64,000 bases of DNA from Ceratothoa steindachneri. Lineage: Eukaryota > Arthropoda > Malacostraca > Isopoda > Cymothoidae. Shown here piece after piece: positions 57,948 to 64,000 of the stretch (the stretch's first letter is position 1; each line of letters opens with the position of its first letter). The position numbers and the translations under genes were made by a program. The DNA lies in NCBI GenBank assembly GCA_963969495.1, contig OZ018318.1:100617141-100681140 (forward strand), in the 5' to 3' direction. The notes beneath the pieces are model-generated. The model saw nothing but the letters and a program-made list of their open reading frames with translations. It made no database searches and was not told the DNA's origin.

Positions 57948-58284
57948 AAGCCTGATACACAGTTTACACTGTCACTCGACTAAGGCTCATAAGAGGACGA
58001 AAGTGCGCGGGGTAGCCAGAACCTCTGTGGATAGAAGAGCAAGTTTGGAAAGGGGGTAGGAGGGTATATAATAAAGAGAAGAAGGGATTGGGGGTCCAAT
58101 AATAAGTAGGGTGGGTGATCACTTATTAATATCATATCCTGGTGCGAGGTGATCCCGGATGGTATGCATTCCACTAAGGCATCAAAGCACTATGGGTACC
58201 ACACCGAACTCTATCCAGGTGGAAACAGACCTCCTGGTACAAAGGGCAGATAGAAAGGTTTGAGAGGATAGCCTTAATAATAAT
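57948..58284. other. Intron, nothing recognised
   Basis: GA-rich stretch around 58020-58090; no gene seen. Confidence 0.4.
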
Positions 58285-58400
58285 GATAATAATAATATAC
58301 AGTAATAATATTGCACAATTATTATAATACATAATGATAATGATAAATGATAAATAAAAAATATTACTACTACTAAATAATAATAATGATAATAATAAAA
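58285..58400. repeat. AAT/AATGAT simple repeat
   Basis: Irregular AATAATAATGATAATAATA units. Confidence 0.85.
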
Positions 58401-58424
58401 AAGTAGATTAGTGCTGAGTTTGGG

Positions 58425-58605
58425 GCGAGGGGAAAGAGCACCAACTTTCCCAGGCCCCATCAGAGTTCAATTCAATCCAATGACAGGGGCTTCCCAAATT
58501 TACACTGTGACCAGGAGGACATGCAGCTCCAACAAGTACCAAGTGTAACAGGTTACACAGAGCCACCCCACTGCGGGTGGAATTTTAGTAAAATTCCAAA
58601 AAGAT
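58425..58605. repeat. Dispersed repeat of unknown type, copy 2
   Basis: Related to 36180-36345 (see there): ACTTTCCCAGGCCCCATCAG, AGTTCAATTCAATCCAATGA, CCAAGTGTAACAGGTTACAC. Also followed by TTTAGTAAAATTCC, but here no long tandem array develops. Confidence 0.65.
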
Positions 58606-58673
58606 TGTTGCAGGTCAGTGATTAAAAAAAAAAATACCAATAATCCTCTTACCAAAATAAATTATATTTTTAC

Positions 58674-58949
58674 CTGGCATAGAAGTCACCGAGGAGGGAG
58701 CAGGAATCCTGAAGGAGAGAGAGCAAGTCTTCCTTTTCTACCACCTCCCAATTTTCAGTCGGTTCTTCCCCCTGCTTCAGTTGGTAATAGATGGATGTGA
58801 TCAGAACTAAGTGAGCCTCCAGCAGGAGATGGAAATAGGTAGTAGGAGAGGCATTTTTGTGTCCTAGGCCCACGCGAATCATTTCTTTGTAAAGACTTGA
58901 AGCAGTCGGTAGATGGAGGGAGTATGCAGTGTGACTTTTGTCGCCGCCC
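58674..58949 (-). CDS. Host gene internal exon (most upstream seen)
   Basis: 276 bases: one leading base, 91 codons, two trailing bases. Acceptor ATCCCGATAG before GGGCGGCGAC; donor GCCAG then GTAAAA. Peptide GGDKSHTAYSLHLPTASSLY, KEMIRVGLGHKNASPTTYFH, LLLEAHLVLITSIYYQLKQG, EEPTENWEVVEKEDLLSLLQ, DSCSLLGDFYA: a helical, TPR-like or trafficking-subunit-like pattern with no catalytic signature. The trailing AG pairs with the leading T of the exon at 28079-28244. Upstream exons are not found between here and 64000. Its acceptor lacks a strong polypyrimidine tract, so the exact start could be a few bases off. Confidence 0.82.
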
Positions 58950-59035
58950 CTATCGGGATAAATTGAAGATTAATTATAGAAAATAAATCTTAACTGAAAT
59001 CATAATTATTATTTTGAATTATTTTAATTATTCCT

Positions 59036-59190
59036 CGGCGGCATAGGCACTATCGAAATCGGTTGCGGATGCAGCAAGAGTCGTTGGTGAGTAAGGAATA
59101 CACCGGGCTCGCGGTACAGGCGCATGATGGACTGTGCACGGCGTAGAGCGAGTGGCATCTCCCCAGCAATGACAAGTAGGCTCTCAATCG
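59036..59190 (-). mobile_element. I-like copy E, short fragment
   Basis: CGGCATAGGCACTATCGAAA to GGCTCTCAATCGGG corresponds to the post-RT segment. Ends where the 3' terminus of copy F begins. Confidence 0.7.
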
Positions 59191-61355
59191 GGTTTTTTTA
59201 TTTAAGAGGCCACTGGCGACTGCTTACTTGGGGCATAGGTCGCTGTACTCACCAGAGCCTACTAGTAGGCTATATTAAAAAATAAATAACGATAAAAACA
59301 TAAAGGCTAAAAGAACAAAAACAAAACAAAGCATAAGGGTAGCGGGTTCCGGCTTCTCCCGGCCCAGGAACATGCAACCTACAAAAACAATCAAATAGAG
59401 TGGAGGAAGCCAGCATCTTCCAAATCGTAAAGTCTACAAGTCAGTGTGCAAGAACTTGTCCCGAGTACAAGCGGTAGCGATCCCGCTCGTCCCGGTACAG
59501 GGACAGGTAACGTGTGCGGAGATCACCTAGACTGGGGAATTCAACAAGACAGTGCCTAACAGTCTGGGGGACAACGCAGTATTCAGAGTATGACGCAGGA
59601 GAGTGCTCCATCAAATAGGTATGCGTCCCGCGAATGTTTCCAATTGGGAGATGACAGAAAACAAACTGAGGCCGTCGCGGCATTGGAGGGTAGGTCCATG
59701 GGAACAGTCGCGTCGCAATGGCACGCAACTTTAAGTTCCCCTCGACCGTCTCCCACCTTTACCAAGTAGCCCGTATTCCTGCCATGTAATCGGTGTGAGG
59801 AAGAGCGAAACACTGGTCTGGTCGGCCAGTCCTCGCGGACTCTTTGTGCCCTCATTCCCGCAATGCTTACGTGCTCAGGAACCCAGCAGAAGATAATCTT
59901 GACATCCGCCCGGCTCGCCAAAACCGTGGCGTCACGAATATTGCGAAGCAGGGTTCCGGAGATTCCAATGCCCTGAGAGCACTAAAGGCGCTTTGTGAGT
60001 CGCTATAAATCACAATCCGGTCTTCGAACTGAGCACATCGCGTTAACTTCCATACCGAGTGATGTATTGCAACCAGCTCGGCCGTGAAGACAGACACAGC
60101 ACCGAGCAGAGGCCCGCTGACTTGAAACAGAGGGGTATGGTGTGGAAAACGACCCCCTCTTGGGAGTTGGGGCCATCCGTATATATTGGCACGGTTCCAG
60201 CGTGAAAGAACTGTGCTCAAAAAAGGCCGAACGCAATAGCCCCGGCGCTGTAGAAGCTTTGGGAGCAGAGGCGTGGCGACAAATAGTCAAAAGATAACGT
60301 ACAGGGTGGCGTCCTGCTCTGAATGGGGGAAGTGAGGAAAGAACCGGTCGCCAGGCGAAGGTTGGTTTGTGGATCGAGTCCACCTTCCGCAATACACGCT
60401 TGGCCTCGGATGCATAAAACTCGAATCCATAGTTGGGCTTCGAGTGAACAAAGGATAGAAAAAAGTAAGGCAGTAACCCTATTAGCGCCCCAGGCGGTGA
60501 ACGTCACGGAACGAAAAATATCCATGGCGCGGGTACAAGACCCTAAGGGTGAGAATATGAGCCTGCCGGGTAAGGCGTCGATCAAATACAAGACCGAGGA
60601 AACGGTGCGAGTCTACCAATTCCAGGCGAATCCCATTTAGAAACAAATCTGGGTCAAGGTGGAGCCGTGGATAACGGCAGAAGTGCACCACCTTAGTTTT
60701 AGCCAAGGAAAATAGAACCCTGTGCGCTTCGGCGTAGCGAGAGACACGGTTCAATGTCTTTTGGAGTCGACGCTCCAGAGTTGGCATCTAGGCCACGCCG
60801 AAAGAGATCGAAAGGTCGTCCACGTAGAGCGTAGCGAGAACATCTTCCGGCAGCACCAAGGTTTGCCATTAATGCTCATGGCAAAGAGTGTGACACTGAG
60901 GACACTTCATTGCCGTACACCCTCTTCCTGCTTCATTGGACCGTAGAATGCAAAAATTCAGATATAAAGATTGTGAGGCGTACCCTCGCCCCCAACGTGT
61001 GGAGAGTCTCCAAGATACCGTATCGCCATGCGATATCATAGGCCTTCTTCAGGTCGAAGAACACCGTAGCGTAGTAAGGTCTCGCAGACGGCATTTTCCA
61101 GTCGGAGCAGACATCCGACTGGAGTGGAACTTGCGGAAGCCGGATGGCCTCCGCTGTCCAGAAAGAAGGCTAATCTAATATTTACCAACTTCTCCAACAA
61201 CTTGCACACGCAGGAGGTAGAGAGATTGGGCGGAAACCAGCCGGGGTAGAGTGATCTCTCCCCAGTTTGCGAAAAGCGAGCACAGTAGCGATTCGCCCAG
61301 ATCCTATTTAACAAATCTAACAGAAATGCCATGACTCGCTCACCCAGGTGTCGAA
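59191..61355 (-). mobile_element. I-like retrotransposon copy F, 5'-truncated
   Basis: T run and 3' end (TTTAAGAGGCCACTGGCGAC), 3' UTR to 59460, terminal CCHC and RNase H (59600-60220; AELVAIHHSVWKL, IVIYSDSQSAF), post-RT (60217-60790) and RT to 61355 (RLAFFLDSGGHP, LRLENAVCE), stopping at CACCCAGGTGTCGAAC. About 330 bases are lost near 60315. Frames are broken. Confidence 0.82.
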
Positions 61356-61887
61356 CAAAATTAAGTGATTCTCACATGTAACACCCATTTCATTTAACTA
61401 TGCTAACTAAAACTACTTACAATGGGCAGAGATAAGCCTGATCTGCAGGCAAACTAGCATCTCTGCAAATCTCTACCTTCCTTCAAATTTCAGCATCTGT
61501 CCTCTCAACTATCAGACTCACGGTAGACATGTGGGACATGAGTCACAAAATAGCAATTAATTAAAATAGTTAACATGCTACACATTGTGGTTCAAATTCC
61601 ACATTAAACTGTAGATTCCATTACTACCTAAGTCCATTTCTTTGTCCCCTACTATACTTCACTGCTGTCCTATCCTGAACCTTTCCTCTTCACCTCATTC
61701 TCACTCCACTTAATCACTCTGACGAGGGCTAAGAAGGGAAGGGGGAGGTATGCACAATGTGTTCTTTGTCTCTGGCTCGCCTGTTCATTAACATCTAAAC
61801 ATTTGGTCCCCAAAGATGACCTTGTATGGTTGTAGACATCTTGGACTAATAAAGAAAATGGATTTGTGTTCTTTTGAATAACCTGGA
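61356..61887. other. Intron, nothing recognised
   Basis: Single-copy-looking sequence between two I-like copies. An open segment with a GTAAG word near 61410 (minus strand) has no convincing acceptor, so no exon is called. Confidence 0.45.
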
Positions 61888-64000
61888 TTTTTTTTTTTTA
61901 ATTTTAAGAGCTCATCTGGCGACCGCCTACTTGGGCATTAGTCGCCATATTCAACACTGCCTAATACTAGGAACCTAAAAAATAAGATGCAAAAAAAAAA
62001 TCCAAATAAAAAAAAAGGAAAAGGGCAATAAGCAGGAAGCAAGCTCCGCCGTCGGTCCACCTCCCCCCGGCAGAGGAACCTACTAAAATAACAATAAAAA
62101 ACCCAACTAGTTAAATAAAGGGGAGAAGGGAACAGGCGGTAGCGACCCCGCCCATCCCGGTAACGGGACAGGTAACGTGCGTGCAGTTCGCCGAGACTGG
62201 GCCATTCAACAAGAATGTGCCGAGGAGTCTGGGGGACAAAGAAGCCTTCACAGTAGGGCGCTGGAGAGCGCTGCATCAAATGGCGGTGCGTCCCGCGAGT
62301 GTGTCCAATTCGGAGACACAGAAAGCAACCTGAAGACTCCAGGGCATTGGGGGTAGGTCCATGGAAACAGTCGCGTCGCAATGGCACGTAACTTTAAGTT
62401 CCCTTCGACCGTCTCCCATCTTCTTTGCCAGGCAGCCCGAAGAGCTGCATGTATTCCTGCAAGTAGTCGGTGTGAGGAAGAGCGAAACGCTGGTCCGGTC
62501 GCAGAGTCCTCGCGGACTCGTTGGCGCCCTCATTCCCCGCAATTCCTACATGTCCAGGAACCCAGCAGAAGATAATCTCGACATCCGCCCGGCTCGCCAA
62601 AAGCGTGGCATCACGGATATCGCGAACCAGGGGATGCGGAGATTCCAATGCCCCGATAACACACAGGGCGCTTTGTGAATCGCTATAGATCACAATCCGG
62701 TCTCCGAATCGGGCACGTCGCGTAATCTCCCGTACCGAGTGGTGTATTGCCACCAGCTCGGCCGTGAAGACAGACGCAGCGGCTGGCAGAGCCCCGCTGA
62801 CTTCAAACAGAGGGGATACGGCGTGGAAACCGACCCCCCCCATACGACTTGGAGCCATCCGTATACACTGGAGCGGTTCCAGCGTGACACAAGGTGTGCT
62901 CCAGAAAGGTCGAACGCAATACTCCCGGCGCAGTACAAGCTTTGGGAACAGAGGCGTGGCGACAAATAGCCAAATGTGGTACCCTCCAGGGTGGCGTCAC
63001 GGGCAGAACCAGGGGCGCCACCGGCCCGAGAGTTATATCTAGCTCTCGAAGGAGTTTCCTGGCCCTAAACCCGAAGGGCTTAGGGTATGACTGGCGTTTC
63101 TCGGCCGCATAGGCACCGTCGAGATCAGCTGCGGATGCAGTGAGAGCTGTTGGCGACTGAGGGAGGCGGCGGGCTCGCGCGTACAGGCGAGTGATGCATT
63201 GCACGCGGCGCAGAGCGAGTGGCATCTCCCCAGCTTCGACCAACAGGCTCTCAATGGGTGAAGTGCGGAAGGCACCGGACGCCAAACGAAGGCCGGTGTG
63301 GTAGATCGAGTCCACCTTCCGCAATACACGCTCGGCTGTGGATGCATAAAACTCGCATGCGTAGTCGAGTTTCGAACGAACAAAGGATCGATATAAAAGT
63401 AGGGCAGTAGCCCTATCAGCGCTGAACGTCACGGAGCGGAGAATATCCATGGCGCGAGTACAAGAGACCCTAAGGTGAGGCGTCGGTCAAATACCCGACC
63501 AAGGAAACGGTGCGATTCAACCACTTCCAGGCGTACCCCATTAAGAAACAAGTCTGGGTGAGGGTGGAGCCGTGGATGGCGGCATAAGTGCACCATCTTA
63601 GTCTTGGCCAAGGAAAACCGAAACCAGTGCGCTCTGGCATAGCGTGAGAGGCGGTTCAAGGCCTGTTGGAGTCGACGCTCCAGAGTTGGCATCTGGGCCG
63701 CGCCAAAAGAGATCGAAAGGTCGTCCACTAAGAGCGTAGCGAGAACATCTTCCGGCAGCACCGAGGTGATGCAGTTGATGCTCAGGGAAAAGATTCCGAC
63801 ACTTAGCACACTTCCCTGCGGGACATCTTCTTCTTGCTCCATTGGGCTAGAGTGGGGTTCCCCCGACTCGTACGCGGAAGCGACGATCTCGCAAAAATTC
63901 CGATATAAAGATTGGGAGGCGTCCCCTCGCCCCCAACGTGTGGAGAGTCTCCATGATGTCGTATCACCATGCGCTATCATAGGCCTTCTCCAAATCGGAA
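61888..64000 (-). mobile_element. I-like retrotransposon copy G, continues past the window
   Basis: T11 and 3' end (AATTTTAAGAGCTCATCTGG), 3' UTR to 62130, terminal CCHC, RNase H at 62394-62858 (AELVAIHHSVREITRRARFG, YSDSQSALCVIGALESPHPL, CWVPGHVGIAGNEGANESAR), post-RT at 62803-63450 (215 codons open) and RT at 63429-63980 (QGSVLSVGIFSLSINCITSV, YVDD replaced by LVDD: ATLLVDDLSISFGAAQM). One of the better preserved copies. Small deletions near 63423 and 63478. Confidence 0.88.

Noticed and set aside
61380..61560. Possible further host exon with a GTAAG donor on the minus strand
   Set aside because: No acceptor with polypyrimidine tract and no sustained frame; phase does not match the exon at 58674-58949.

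Overview
The window looks like an intronic, repeat-saturated stretch of an arthropod nuclear genome, most probably a decapod crustacean. The support is indirect: spliced coding exons with GT/AG borders, a dense mix of non-LTR, Ty1/copia, hAT, Tc1/mariner and piggyBac-type elements, a short retroposon with an (ATTC)n tail, and no operons or bacterial genes. The taxon is inference, not read directly from the sequence.

Host gene. Six short open segments on the minus strand carry consensus splice sites, have matching phases and join into one continuous frame of about 320 residues: 58674-58949, 28079-28244, 25020-25118, 21569-21673, 15579-15695 and 5820-6023. I read them as consecutive or near-consecutive internal exons of one large gene spanning at least 53 kb, with introns made almost entirely of transposons. 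The protein is helical and leucine-rich, has no catalytic motif I recognise, and I cannot name it.

Main repeat family. At least 14 minus-strand copies or pieces of one I-group-like non-LTR retrotransposon (ORF1 with three CCHC knuckles; ORF2 with endonuclease, YVDD reverse transcriptase, RNase H and a terminal CCHC) lie at 1155-5613, 6907-7345, 8258-15117, 17035-21105, 25342-27335, 46216-56418 and 59036-64000. One full-length copy (49001-55879) has a 14-bp target site duplication and sits inside an older copy of its own family. Several others are internally deleted or abut one another.

Other elements. A Ty1/copia element with an almost lost 5' LTR is at 31036-36018. An 8.6-kb hAT transposon (37193-45775) has 14-bp terminal repeats and a perfect 8-bp duplication; it lies in a degenerate tandem array and is split by a CR1-type element (39331-43865) whose ORF1 has an SGNH esterase-like domain. 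Two Tc1/mariner elements are at 28997-30165 and 56421-57945, the second with about 200-bp inverted repeats. Non-autonomous elements are at 19315-19840 (hAT-like), 21947-22174 (mariner-like) and 22691-22815 (piggyBac-like). Small retroposons with duplications are at 13583-13949 and 16038-16099. Older RT fragments (L2-like, RTE-like, jockey-like) are scattered between.

Most interesting structures: the cryptic TE-packed host gene; the self-nested I-like element; paired heat-shock-element plus TATA modules upstream of the hAT transposase; and a 33-bp minisatellite that is open in several frames.
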